Origin: Hypoxylon rubiginosum
Taxonomy: Eukaryota; Ascomycota; Sordariomycetes; Xylariales; Hypoxylaceae
Assembly (NCBI GenBank): GCA_902806565.1
Contig: CADCXA010000012.1
Coordinates: forward strand, 124,001 to 188,000
Length of the DNA stretch: 64,000 bases
Direction: 5' to 3'
The translations under genes and the position numbers were made by a program. Positions 1 through 11,303 of the stretch are shown piece after piece; position 1 is the stretch's first letter; every line of letters begins with the position of its first letter. Under the pieces are notes generated by a model. The model ran no database searches. It saw only the letters and a program-made list of their open reading frames with translations, and was not told the origin of the DNA.

Positions 1-943
1 AAGACATGTTCGTGACTTCGCCGTTAGGGAAGGAGTAATTGAACCGTGGAGAGGAAGGTACGAAGAATCAGATGGTTACTGTCGACGCCTAAGTAAGCAT
101 TACTAATCGTGGCATAGGATGCTGGTAGAGATGGCCTGATATGTACCAGCGTATCTATGTGCAGTGATGGTCGGGTCAGTCTGCGTTCAGGGCGCTCGTG
201 AGATCTAGTGGTGAGACGGGAAGAACTGTGTTATGATGAGGTTAGATAAAAAGCATATCCAGACATTAGTTGTGGCTGAGGATTGTTGAATGAGGAAGAG
301 GTAGTGGTGAATACCTTGTAAAGTCTAAGATTGGGACCTGGTTAAAAGCAAGCAGATGTGGGATGGTAGATAAAAAGAGGTGGGAGGTAGTCAGGCAGGG
401 AGGTATATGTGAATGAAGGGGAAAATATCGAGCCTGGGAAACAGCAATATCAGTAAGGTAGCCCAGCCCGTTGGTCTTCTCGCAAAGGGAAGTGCCTCCT
501 CAGAAGCCATCAGCCTCTTGCTTTACAATATGAAAAAGAGAAGTGGCAAGCTAGGCCATTGATGTGTGTGATGTTAACAACCTACCTGGATTGATTAATC
601 TCGCCAAGCACTAGTTAATATGCTAATATCTCCCTGCCCTTTCCAAGGTTTTCTGTCAAATGGTCAGGGATCGTTTTAAGGCTTATTGATGATAGTATAA
701 TAGGATAAGATGTCGGTTTACCTGGGTGAAGATTATACGTGGAAAGAGTGGCAAAGGAACAAACGGCGTGGATTCGAGGCTACGGTCTGTGAATTCTAAA
801 TATTGTTCGAGATCTAGGGAGCCGACTACCTATCTTCAAGGCTCGGATGAACCTAAAGCCGACCTAGGATTTCCGTTAACTCCTGCAGGTATAAGAAAGT
901 TATCACTTAAATTGTGCCGTCGACACTTGGTAGCGTCATAGCA

Positions 944-951
944 CGTGTTAC
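944..951. repeat. Left target-site duplication of the MITE
   Basis: CGTGTTAC lies directly before the CAGCG terminus of the element and is identical to the octamer after its right end. Confidence 0.8.
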
Positions 952-1374
952 CAGCGTTTGCATCAATTCAATCGCATGATTGGTTTGATTGACAATTGAC
1001 TCGGTTCAGACTGCCCAATCAGAGAATTTTGGAAATTTATCTAAGTCAAATAATTTTTTTTTTCTGATTGATAGAGAAACCAGTCAAAATTGGGTAAGTA
1101 TGGGCCCATTAATTACTTAATATAGTAAGATATAATGGGTATTTATACCTATAAAAAAGTATAGATAGCGAATGTCACGATAATATTTGGTGGTTTAGAG
1201 GGCTTTCACTTTTTAATATGGGTCCCTGGGCCCGGAAAGCCCCCTTATTGGTTAGATATATTAGACCGGTTGGAATCACCTCAATCAATTGCGAATTTTC
1301 AAATATTTGGTTCGACCCTATTCAATTCAAACAAAGGTTTTTTAATTGACTCGATTGATTTGATTCAAGCGCTG
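952..1374. mobile_element. Non-autonomous hAT-like MITE (423 bp)
   Basis: The left end reads CAGCGTTTGCATCAA and the right end, read on the opposite strand, CAGCGCTTGAATCAA. Over the first 23 bases the two ends match at 20 positions. The element is flanked by a perfect 8-bp direct repeat, CGTGTTAC, at 944-951 and 1375-1382. An 8-bp target-site duplication with termini beginning CAGNG is the hallmark of the hAT transposon superfamily. The interior is AT-rich and has no transposase frame, so it would need a transposase supplied elsewhere. The intact duplication suggests a fairly recent insertion, or one under little decay. I see no second copy in this window. Confidence 0.8.
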
Positions 1375-1382
1375 CGTGTTAC
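1375..1382. repeat. Right target-site duplication of the MITE
   Basis: CGTGTTAC follows the right terminus directly and matches the left flank at all eight bases. Confidence 0.8.
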
Positions 1383-2864
1383 TGCGTGGCAGAAGATCTA
1401 TCACATTATTGGGGAACGACTACGTGGTAGCTTTTGTGCATGGCATCGGTCACCCACTACACCAGGATGTAGCCAATTTCATGTACCTACTACTATCTTT
1501 TTCCCGTCTAGTGAGCCCATCGTATCCCTCCTGATGGACAATATCGGAACATATTCGTGATGAGGATGGAACTTGAAAGATGATGAAGAGTGGATTTATG
1601 GAATATGAGGCAAGTCTTACGAACGATAAAAGGTCCTTGCCTAATATAATGGAGATGTTGGTATAGGAGGTAGGTACCAACACTAATCGTCCGTACCATA
1701 GAAACTTATGATAATTTAATAAATATAGCAAGAACTAGCTGTGACGTTTCTGGCGATGAAGACAATTCATTTTACAATTTAATCAACCCCTAGCCGGTAC
1801 TGGTGCTCATGTGTACACTCTGAGAACACTTCAAAGAAATCTCAGTGCTACCAATCAGTTCGACCTCATTACCATAGTCTCACTATACTAGCCCCTGCCT
1901 ACTAAACTGTTATGCTATTCTCAATGCCCCGCGGATTAAATCATATAAACAGAGGACTTGTCCTCGAAAGGTACGCTACAAGAAGCATCGTGGATTGAAC
2001 GCTTCATTGGGGAGAATAATGAGAACAAATCAGATTCTGTCTTAGAGCCCAGGTATCTTCAAATGGCATCAACCATTCAGACTTCTATCACATGAAATTA
2101 GAATTAGAGCAACTTTAGATTAAAGGAGGTGTTGCAAGTCCAGTTGAATACCCCTTCGTCGTTTGTAAGCCCTTACTGTCTCACAGTGCTGTATCAAGGC
2201 CGAGCAATTCACGGCTGTCCGTATTTCTATCCATGATCACAACAAATGCCTTTTCAAAATAGCAAACATACCCAAAGTCTTAGACAAGGCTTAGAGATGG
2301 AAGACTCGACGCCGCGGCCTAAAAGGTTTACACCACGGATCCCCATAAAATCCAATCAACCACGCCTGTTTCACTATCTACGTCATGTTGATCGTCGCCT
2401 GTCCCTCTTCCCCATGTTCGCCAAGTCCCGGACCGCGAATTGCGTCACGTCGATTAGACTCCCGCGTTGCAACTCTGTGCAGCATTGTCGGCGTGCCTGA
2501 ATTGAGTGTTGGACGACGGGTATCGGGATCAGGGGTTTGTTTCGAGGTGGACGATAGATGATCTGCTCTGGGCACTATGTGTCGCGGTTAAAACGTCAAT
2601 ATCCGGTCCCACTCCTCCCCGCGATAGGCACAAGACGACGGGATGCGGTGCTTCTGTGGTGTGCATCCCACGGGGGACCGTCGCGCTGAGATAAGAATGA
2701 TGGTGCTGCTAACTATGATAAGAACGACGGCATATATACCAGCTGCCGTTGTAGTGCTGTCGCAACTAGGTTGGCGTCGTTCTAATTCCCACAAGTGGAT
2801 TTCATCTTCCTGTTATCAATACGCACTCAAGATTGGCGAGACCGAGTGAGACAATACGTAAACG

Positions 2865-4491
2865 ATGGTGGCACTTAGGATCCTCGGTGCCCTCGGGCTA
2901 CTTGTGTCGGCGGCCAAAGCCCAAGATTGCAGCCCCTTACAACCAGCAGCACAGCTCAAAATCGCCGAAGGATACACCGCTCAGGTGATCCTGAACGGTT
3001 TAAAATATCCTCGAGGCCTCATTTTCGACACCGCAGGTAACCTGCTTATATCCGAGCAAGGCGGATCTGGGATTAGAAGGGTCGTTCTGACCGAAAGCGG
3101 CGAGAGCGTCTGCGTAGCCTCGAGCAATCAGCTCATCCCTGACGCCTCGGTGAGTGTATTTGAGAAGACACGTACAGAGTTCACTGCTGATATCTGTATT
3201 AGCTGAACCATGGCATTGCGTTTAGCCAGGATGGTGCGACCCTGTTCGTATCCAGTATGGAGACGGTCTTCGCATACCCTTACGATGTCGAGGCCGGAAC
3301 AGTTGGTACGGCGAAGACTGTTATCAATGGAATGAGAAGAGGGGGTCATTCAACTAGGACCCTCCTTGCCCCCGTAACCGCGCCGGATATTCTCCTTGTG
3401 TCGCACGGCTCCGAAAGCAACATCGATAATGCAACAACCGACATAGCGACTGGAAGGAGTATTATCAAATCTTTCAGCATTGCGGAACTGCTGGCATCGA
3501 CGACACCAACGAACTATGCTTCCGGTGGCGAGACTCTAGGATGGGGGCTGAGGAATTCTGTTGGAGTCGGCGAGGACCCAACTACCGGCGGCATTGTAAG
3601 CTGTCTGCCTTATGTCGGCTGGATGTGTTCGTAACTAATATCCATACCAGTGGTCTGTCGAAAACTCGGCGGATCAAATCCAACGTAGCGGAGTGGACCT
3701 GCACAAGTACGTACACAACACGAGTCCTGTCCCCTTTTGGCCTATCTCATGAATGCGAATAAAAATTCCATAATTGAGCTCGTTGAGATTAGCATTCCCG
3801 AGACATGTTCTAACCCCTCAAATACTTTACTTGAAGGAATAATTACTAACACGTTGAAACAGTGAGGGGCCCGCTGAGGAAATGAACTACCACGGTGTTG
3901 TCTCGGACGCGGCGAACCCCATGAAAGGTCTTAACTACGGGTACCCGGCATGCTTTGCCGCATGGCAGACCTCGAATATCCCGTCGAACGCTGGCATTAC
4001 CATTGGCTCGCAATTCGGCGGCGTAGCCGGGACGCCCTACGAGCAGGTGACTTCCCGCACGTCGGCGGCAGAGGTCGACGAGTTCTGCCGTACCGAGCGC
4101 CAGGGGCCGCGCACCGTCTTCCCTTCGCACACGGCACCCCTGGATATAAAGTTTAAAGAAGACGGAAGTGCCGCTTACGTATCCTTCCACGGAAGCTGGT
4201 TAGCATCATTCCCCTTTTTGATAAGGCATGCTTGGATCTTGCTAACGGATGTTTTCTAGGAACCGAAGTCCACCTGACGGGTACCGCCTGGGCAAGATCG
4301 ACTTCGCAGACGGTCAGCCTGTAGCCAACGTGTCTTCCACTACGGCTGTGGAATACATCTTGGAAAACCCGGACAACACCGTGTGTCCTGGCGCATGCTT
4401 CCGTCCCGTAGGGCTCGCATTTGATACGCAAGGACGCTTGTTTATGACGAGCGACCAGACGGGAGAGCTATTCGTTATAACCGATGTATGA
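2865..4491 (+). CDS. Secreted PQQ-type sugar (glucose/sorbosone) dehydrogenase
   Basis: Five exons: 2865-3149, 3203-3595, 3651-3706, 3863-4198 and 4260-4491. Together they encode about 434 residues. A signal peptide is clear (MVALRILGALGLLVSAAKAQ), so the protein is probably secreted. The rest has the soluble quinoprotein glucose/sorbosone dehydrogenase pattern: an early YPRGLIFD strand, LNHGIAFSQDGATLFVS, GWGLRNSVGVGEDP, a YPACFAAW block and a late CFRPVGLAFDTQGRLFMTSD strand, as in a six-bladed propeller. Fungal members (CAZy AA12 type) oxidise pyranoses or ketoses with PQQ and can pass electrons to lytic polysaccharide monooxygenases. The AA12 assignment is inference. Length fits a catalytic domain alone, with no cytochrome or carbohydrate-binding module. 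The third intron has a textbook TTACTAAC branch point and the frame closes across all four introns. Confidence 0.85.
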
Positions 4492-5551
4492 TCTCTATGC
4501 GATTAATCAGTGGGGGAGAGTGTGATAATGTCTCTCTTTGCCTTGATATTGAATCTTCCTCTAGCTACCTTTCCCTTGGATAGGTAGGTCGGCCTTGTTT
4601 CTTATCACGTATCTTGGGGGCCTGGGCATTGATGGTGCGGGTTACTCGAACTCACAATTCTGTTTATAGCCTATCTGGTAATGAAATTAGCTTAAGACAA
4701 GGCTAGTATGAGCTTGCGTTGGGAGACTTGAGTCTACTAATAATTATAGTATCCTGACTTATGACTTACAGTTGAGAGCCTCGCAGTTACACCGAAGTAT
4801 TGCTTCTATTTAGAAAACTGGCTATCTGAACCCTGGGTAGGTAAGCTGACAAAGAGCTAAATGATCCTGCGTGTACCTACTTATTAGAATAAGACATTGG
4901 AATTCGTGAGCCTCGGTGCTCGTTAGTCCTCAAGGTGCTGGCAATGCCGCCTTATAGAGGATATCTGGCCACATCTCAAATCGCAAGGGTTGACTCGCGA
5001 TCTTTCTACGAATAGTGTGACGTATTTAATGGGAGAGACACGTAACGTTGGATATAAACCAACTAACGCGGACGTCATATTATCCTTACGGACTGGGCAG
5101 ATGCGGCGTGGACATGAGACGTAGATCTGTCGCTGACATAGGATGTGTTGGATGTTGGTTCGCACTGCCTACTCGGCTAATATTACGTCATTCCTGGCAT
5201 AATTAATGTTCCTATAAGGCGCGGGCAGCATGAGAAATGCGATAAGTTAAATTTTGTCTTGACGGGATCAGAAACGTGTCTCTTACCTTCGAAGGACATG
5301 ATCAAATGCGGCCATCGTGCCTTGAGTACCCAAGTTAACATGATGGAATAATTGATTCTGCTAACCCATACACCATGTTCGGTATGGATAGTTAAATTTG
5401 TTTAACGATATCATGAGCCTTGTACAGAGAAATGGTAGTTAAAAAGTGTTGGTGTTGATATTGATATACCTAGAATGTTGTCTTAGGGGCGTTGAAATGG
5501 AGACGTAAAACGTCGAACCATGAACCCCCAATCAAAAACATAAACAACTAT
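4492..5551. other. Convergent spacer, nothing recognised
   Basis: This lies between the 3' ends of two convergent genes (plus-strand dehydrogenase, minus-strand oxidoreductase). It is AT-rich with only short, unconvincing open frames. Both transcripts should terminate here. Confidence 0.6.
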
Positions 5552-6481
5552 CTAAGGCACGAAAACCACTCTACCCTCGCTTGCCAACGACTTGTCGTTC
5601 CAAGCCGTTTCGATATCCTTCAACGGCACAGGGCTAGCGGAGAGCAGCTTCCACTCGGCCATTTTCGCGACGAGTGTGTGCAACTCCTTCTGCAGCGCCG
5701 ATAAGCTCCAAGATCCGGCCCCGGCCCCGCGAACCGTCAGGTCGAAGGATCGCAGCAGAGCAGACGGGAGGACAGCGGTCTTCTCCGCGAGACTGCCAAT
5801 CTCGACGTACTGCACAGGCTTCTTGGACCTGGCTAGCGACGTTAGCAGTTGCACGGTTGCGTCTCCGTACACGTAGTCCAGGATCAAGTCGCAATCCTGC
5901 ACCTTGGAGAAGTCCGTCTCGGCGATGGGGTCCTGCAGCACGACATAGTCGTCTAGGCCGTCGACTTTTTCCAGAGCGGCGGCGTTCCGAGCGATACCGA
6001 CGACCTTGCTAGCACCTAGCGCCTTGGCGGTATGCACAGCCAATCGCCCGCTTGCGCTGGTGGCGCCGAGAATGACGGCGGTGAAGTCCTTGGGCAGATT
6101 GGCGGTGCGGTTCGTAATTGCCATCCAGCTGCTCATAGCCGGGTTAACGCTGGCGGCGAACGATATGGGATTGACATGACCCGGGAGCGGGTAGACGATG
6201 GACTTGTCGAAATTGATGCGCTCAGCAAAGGTGCCATTTTGGAGATTGAAACAGTAGTAGAGCTGGCCGGTAGCCTCGTCCTTGGCGACGCAGTCTACTC
6301 CAACCGTGTGAGGGAGGTGCCTAGCCGAATAGTGGGATCCCGATGCGCGCGACCTTACTACTTGATGGGCGCCGGCAGCCAAGACGCGGAGTTGGATCTG
6401 ACTGTCTGACGGTGCAGTCGGATCGTCGACGCTGACATACCGTGGCCCCTCGGGCCAGGATTGGACTTGTGCGGCATGCAT
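5552..6481 (-). CDS. Zinc-free MDR oxidoreductase (quinone reductase/enoyl reductase type)
   Basis: A single exon of 309 residues starting at ATG 6481. The order is that of the medium-chain dehydrogenase/reductase fold: an N-terminal GroES-like part (IQLRVLAAGAH...) followed by a Rossmann domain with the nucleotide loop AVILGATSASGRLAVHTAKA around residues 136-155, and a C-terminal half closing the substrate site. The paired catalytic and structural zinc ligands of alcohol dehydrogenases are not evident, which favours the NADPH-quinone or enone reductase branch. The N-terminal half is somewhat shorter and more divergent than in typical QOR proteins. It is probably a soluble cytosolic enzyme. 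The substrate cannot be read from the sequence, and nothing nearby suggests a pathway. Confidence 0.75.
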   Translation of the reverse strand: MHAAQVQSWPEGPRYVSVDDPTAPSDSQIQLRVLAAGAHQVVRSRASGSHYSARHLPHTVGVDCVAKDEATGQLYYCFNLQNGTFAERINFDKSIVYPLPGHVNPISFAASVNPAMSSWMAITNRTANLPKDFTAVILGATSASGRLAVHTAKALGASKVVGIARNAAALEKVDGLDDYVVLQDPIAETDFSKVQDCDLILDYVYGDATVQLLTSLARSKKPVQYVEIGSLAEKTAVLPSALLRSFDLTVRGAGAGSWSLSALQKELHTLVAKMAEWKLLSASPVPLKDIETAWNDKSLASEGRVVFVP

Positions 6482-9085
6482 TATGCTGATATATAGGGGA
6501 ATATATTGTAGATTGATCTTCCAACACCTCGAGGTTTGTGTTTGTTACCCCCGAGTTCGAATAGTCTCAAGATGTCGTGGCGCTCTCATTTATAGTCGAG
6601 AATTTCAAGTATTACTTGCGCGGACTAACATTGTTTCTCCGTACCAATATCTCTCTCACCGGCTCCGAGAACTCGTCACATTTCTGACCTGTCCTAATGC
6701 CATTAAGCTGACAGGAGTTCTGCACGAAGACTATTTAAGTGACCAATCGCTGCGTTGACCACCATCTAAAAAAGGGTTTAACAATCTATCGGCCCGTCGA
6801 GACTCCTGCATATACCAGCCTCTATCCATGGTTGAGCTGAAGGTCCAAAGGATGCAAGCCACAGATTGTTGGAGAAACGTATGAGTGCTGGTGCTGGTGT
6901 TGTTACTGGTGCTGGTACTGTTGCCTGTTGGCATTTGAAACAACACTGATGGGTAACGATAGAAGTGTTTCGAGTGCTCTGCAGGTAAGCAGCATACTAC
7001 ATCCTGATAGTGACCAACCAACATAAGCGTTTCTCGTTTTGGCTGATCCCTCGGTGTCTACATTCGAAAGTTGGGGGCCGAGGACTTATTGGAAGCTTGC
7101 CGGGTAGCTTATTCTTATTTTACGACTTGAAACGGTTCCCTAGTTACCTCGGAGGCGCCTTTGCGCCTTTGCGATGAGGGAAAGATAAGAGACAGACACA
7201 CTCCTTTGGTCGTTTGTTTCCTATCAGGTCTCTCTTCTGCAGATGAGTCTGCCCGACTTGGGGGCGGAGCAAGGAAAACCTCTGTGCATGTTATGCCCTA
7301 GTACGCGTGGCTGACAGCGATCGGCCGACAAACCAGACGTCCTGAAGTTTAGTTGACCTGGGGTTGGTGACGTCGAAATTGTTACTCTGAGCTGACGGTC
7401 GGCCAGTTATGGGAGAGGCGGTCAGGTCAAGGTAGTATGCGGAAGGATTGGCAGATGCACGGTCACCAGCAGAGGGCAGAGGTGGTAGCCTGATAATAAC
7501 ATGGGGAATTATAGCGTGCCGTCCATTGCGTCCATTGCCCTTTTCAACTTGTCAAGTCCGGGCTAACCACCAGATATGCAGATATGGTCGAATCATGTGT
7601 AGTTTCACCAGCCTCAAGACCTTCAGATCTCCGCAATGGGGAAGACACCCCCGACCGAACGCTAGGCAGACCAAGCCCTACCAGGCTGCAATCAGTTTAG
7701 CTATCAAATCCTGTGGAAGTTAGTTAGAGGCGCAACTTGAATAGGCATTCCTAATTTGGTGAGTATACTGCATAGGTAGTGTGTAAGTCTACTACGTAGT
7801 GGTGGGTTAAGTAGGGGCACACACACACTATTAGCTCCGAAACCGAACTCGTTCTGGTGCCATAGTCCTACCTCTAGGCTGTAACTGAAGATGAGTGAGA
7901 AGGCCAAAAAAGGTATCGGAGAAGAGCAATCATGAAGACGGGATGGAGGAGGTGAGAAGACTTGGCGTTGACGGAATAAAACTGTAAAGAAGGGTAATAA
8001 TAAGAATAGACAAGAGGAGGCGGAGGAGGTAGAGGGATGAGGTGAAGCAGTCTGGGGCTTGACAAGAAACATAGCCCCAACACATGCAGATTTGTGTAGA
8101 ATCCTACGAGTTTGGAGGGCAAAAAAAAAAACACATCGCCGTACCGGGTCGGATGGTTAGCGATCTCAAGGAGACAAGGACACGGGTGGACGGCATTGAA
8201 AGAACGGGAACGTCATATGCTTCTATTTTAACGTTGTACCGCAGCATCGCAGCGTCGCAGCACCTAACATACCTATGAATGTACTTATCGCAGCCCTGCT
8301 CGCTGTTCCTGGAATAGGCTAGTTGCTGTTAGTGTCTTGGACTTTGGGGACTTTCTTTAGGTAGTGCTTAGGTACATGATTATGCAGATGCAGATTATAT
8401 GGACGTAATGTTAGAAATATGTAAAGGCATATCTGTACTCTGTAATCCATTAGGTACAATCATGATCGCTAGCACTAGCACTAGCACTAGACGGGGATGA
8501 CTGGGGCTGCTGGGGGTACATAATAGTACGATTACCTAGCACCTAGCACCTAGCACACCTGGGCACCTAGCACAGCTCTCAGAAAGAAAGGGGCGCAGTG
8601 CTCCGAGGTCCCTAAAATCTCTACAGTACTAGCTATTACTAGCCGACCTTGGCAGAAACAATACTTACCTTTTACTTACCCACGCCCCCTTTGCCCTCTG
8701 TCTTTTATCTAGACGAGGTCTGTCCATTGCACGACCTCTAGACATAATACTATTTCGCCTCCGCATTTTCGATACATTTGCTCTAGATATCGGAAAACGC
8801 GTGTACATCTATAAACATATAAAAACATCGCCTCGACTCGCGGTGCGGTTCATCTAGAAGGAGCATAACAAGACTGGATCGAGACGAACGGGACCGAACG
8901 AAACGAAAAGCCCAAAATCATTACCAGTAGTTTGCTCGAAAGAGAAGCCAAACTAATATTAGAAAAGGATGCGGAAGTAAGAAGAAGGAAAAACGATCAT
9001 ATGAAGAAACAAAAGATTTAAAAAAATAAAAAATAAAATTTAAAGATAAAAATCGCGTCACAAATATCCACAACCACCACCAGCC
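6482..9085. other. Divergent spacer with short repeats, no gene supported
   Basis: This 2.6-kb stretch separates the starts of two divergently transcribed genes. Open frames are short and compositionally biased; a purine-rich strip around 7880-8050 yields artefactual Ser/Leu/Pro-rich minus-strand frames. Short tandem repeats occur at 8466-8490 and 8531-8574. The A-rich strip just before 9086 is probably the 5' UTR of the downstream gene. Confidence 0.55.
8466..8574. repeat. GCACTA / CACCTAG short tandem repeats
   Basis: CTAGCA is repeated at 6-base spacing around 8469-8490, and CACCTAG/CTAGCAC units recur between 8536 and 8574. This is simple-sequence DNA with no coding sense. Confidence 0.7.
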
Positions 9086-9898
9086 ATGTCGGCCTCGACG
9101 ACACCTCGAAGTCGAAGCCCGCAGACGGCCGCGAGCGCTCGCACCTCCTCGGACCCGACGATGGAACGGTCACCGATACGAAGCTGCTCATGCGAAAAAT
9201 GCGATGGTAGCAACAGCGCTAATGAGAAAGGGACGACGCGATTCGACGTACCATTAATAGCAATACCGCGACTGTTCAACGCCATCATGGGTCTTGCGAC
9301 TGTAATAAGGGTGCACACGACAATCGATTCCGGCTGGTGGCCGTGGGAGCACAAGGTGCTCTTCTCGCTGTGTTGGGTCATCATGTTCTGGAACCTGGCA
9401 CACGGCGTCTGCAGCGTGCTGGGTTACGCATACTGGCCGTCGCCGCGGCGGACCGTGGGTCTGCCTCCCATCACGTTGGCTGTCAACGGCCGGACTATCG
9501 TCTCTTTCGGCGGGCCCGACGAGGAGGATGGCGAACGTCGCAGGCGTACTAAGCGCATACAATTCACCATCATCGACATGCTGCTCGCCATCCCGACACT
9601 CGGTTTCCTCATCTACTCGGCGCACATAATGTACCCATGGTGGGGATCCAGATACGTCGGACTATGGCCGCCAACAATCGGCCTGATTGCTTCGCTTGTG
9701 TAAGTAACCCCATACCTCCAGTCGGGACGGACACATTTGCTATCTGGGAACTCTCCGCTAACAGTATGCAGCTCTTTCGAATTCGCCACCGCCTTCTTCC
9801 AGCTCTTCCAATTCTTCGAAGCCAAGGTCATCGGCGTGCAGTTGACGATGCAAGACATATACGAAAAGGACCATCCGGTCGGCCGATTACAGTTATAG
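9086..9898 (+). CDS. Four-pass membrane protein of unknown function
   Basis: Two exons, 9086-9699 and 9772-9898, give 246 residues. The intron has a GTAAGT donor, a GCTAAC branch point and a GCAG acceptor, and splicing restores the frame to a TAG stop. A Ser/Thr/Arg-rich N-terminus of about 55 residues with a CSCEKCDG cysteine cluster precedes hydrophobic segments near residues 58-75, 87-112, 160-180 and 190-220. A charged loop (GGPDEEDGERRRRTKR) lies between the second and third. The pattern resembles small MARVEL-like tetraspan proteins of filamentous fungi, but I do not recognise a defined family. A role at the plasma or endomembrane is inferred from topology only. Confidence 0.7.
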
Positions 9899-11303
9899 AG
9901 CGAGTCGGGGGCGCAACTATTCTATTCGTTTGAAAATAAAAATAAATTACGATCGTTTTTGTAATAAATCATTTGGGAACGGGGTGTTTATTTTAGGAAT
10001 ACTCTTTTTTTTTTCCTGGGACAGATACCAAGAAGAAAAAACTAAGCAAAGGGCAAAGGACAGCAGCATTGAAGCGTTGGAGCATTGCACGTACATACCA
10101 CACAAAGTCAGTTCGGCATGAGCCATGATGATACCATTACAATCGAGACAGAAATGCATCATCTCTCGCATAGCGAATTAATCCCTCTCTAGTCTTCGAT
10201 AGCGTTATAGTGTTGAGACATTCTAATTACGTGTCTTAATGAAGGATCGGACTCGTCTATACCATCTCAGCGAGGCGGTACGATAGACATTCGAGTGGAT
10301 GGTAAGCATGTGCTTACTCGGTAAGTTAAGATGGCTTACCGAAGGCTAAGCATCCTCATTGCGACTAGAGATATAATAAAACACGTTGGTGTAAAGGAAA
10401 GCCTCAGTTCCTGTCCGATTCGACGCTCCGCTCTTGTCTCAGAGTCCTAGATCCATAAACAGTCTCGAATAGAGTTGATAACGTGATATTTGCAACGCCT
10501 AGCTCGTATTAACAGAATAGATCTAGGAGACAAGTTGAATGGCCAAGAGAGCGGCCTAGAGCAGCTTAAGCTGAAGAACAATTTACCTCCTTTCGGTCAA
10601 AGCGAGAGTACCAATAGCGTGGATAAGAGGTAAATTGTGCCACTACCTGGCCATCGTGTGCTACGGCATAAGCAAATTTCATAAAGTACATTGATTAGAG
10701 CGGTTACAACGTGTCTTCAACTCAGCCTTAGCGAAACCGCCGAGTATTACCAGCATGAGTCCGAGCTGGCTACACTGCTCCAAACGCCAATACGATTGTT
10801 CGGTTGCAAACAAATACTAAGGTTACTTTCTAACAGCCCAGCCTTGGAACTATTCGCTACCTGGGCGAGACCGACCCTCGTTTAATACAAGGACACGGCA
10901 GATCTCAACTTATAACACTGCAAGTAAAAAGAAGGGAACAAGGTCTTCCTAATTACAAAGTGTCTCTATTCATTAAATTCTATATGACCATTAACCAACT
11001 ATCGTGGTAGTCCAAATCGACCAAGCGATAGACCACTGTGGGTGCTCTACCTCCTCTAGATATCCGCCAACGCCCCATGAAATGCAAATATTTACATTGC
11101 CAGACATAAAACGAAAGAAACCGCCGGCTGCAGTAAATGAGCCCGTGATACGGATCTAGATCCCGTGGAACTAGACCCGTATGAACATTATGATGATATA
11201 ATTCGATTAGGAAAACTGCAGTGCGTAGCAGAGTCGTGACAGTAGTTTGATTTCTTGTTCTGTTTCGGGGTTTCCCTTTTTTTGTTTCTTTTTGTTTGGA
11301 CAT
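9899..11303. other. Convergent spacer, nothing recognised
   Basis: This AT-rich spacer lies between two convergent gene ends. A 64-codon plus-strand frame at 10691-10885 has no start context or family resemblance. Two adjacent inverted repeats at 10302-10342 are listed separately. Confidence 0.55.
10302..10342. repeat. Two adjacent inverted repeats
   Basis: GTAAGCA pairs with TGCTTAC across a 2-base gap at 10302-10317. Immediately after, TCGGTAAG pairs with CTTACCGA across a 9-base loop at 10318-10342. The two hairpins share the GTAAG core. Function unknown. Confidence 0.5.

Larger units (their letters stand above)
1..2864. other. Spacer without a supported gene
   Basis: No reading frame here looks like a conserved protein; the longest open frames are under 100 codons and AT-rich. 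The only structured feature I can support is the short inverted-repeat element at 952-1374, listed separately. The last few hundred bases should contain the promoter of the sugar dehydrogenase that starts at 2865, but I see no distinctive element in it. Confidence 0.6.
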
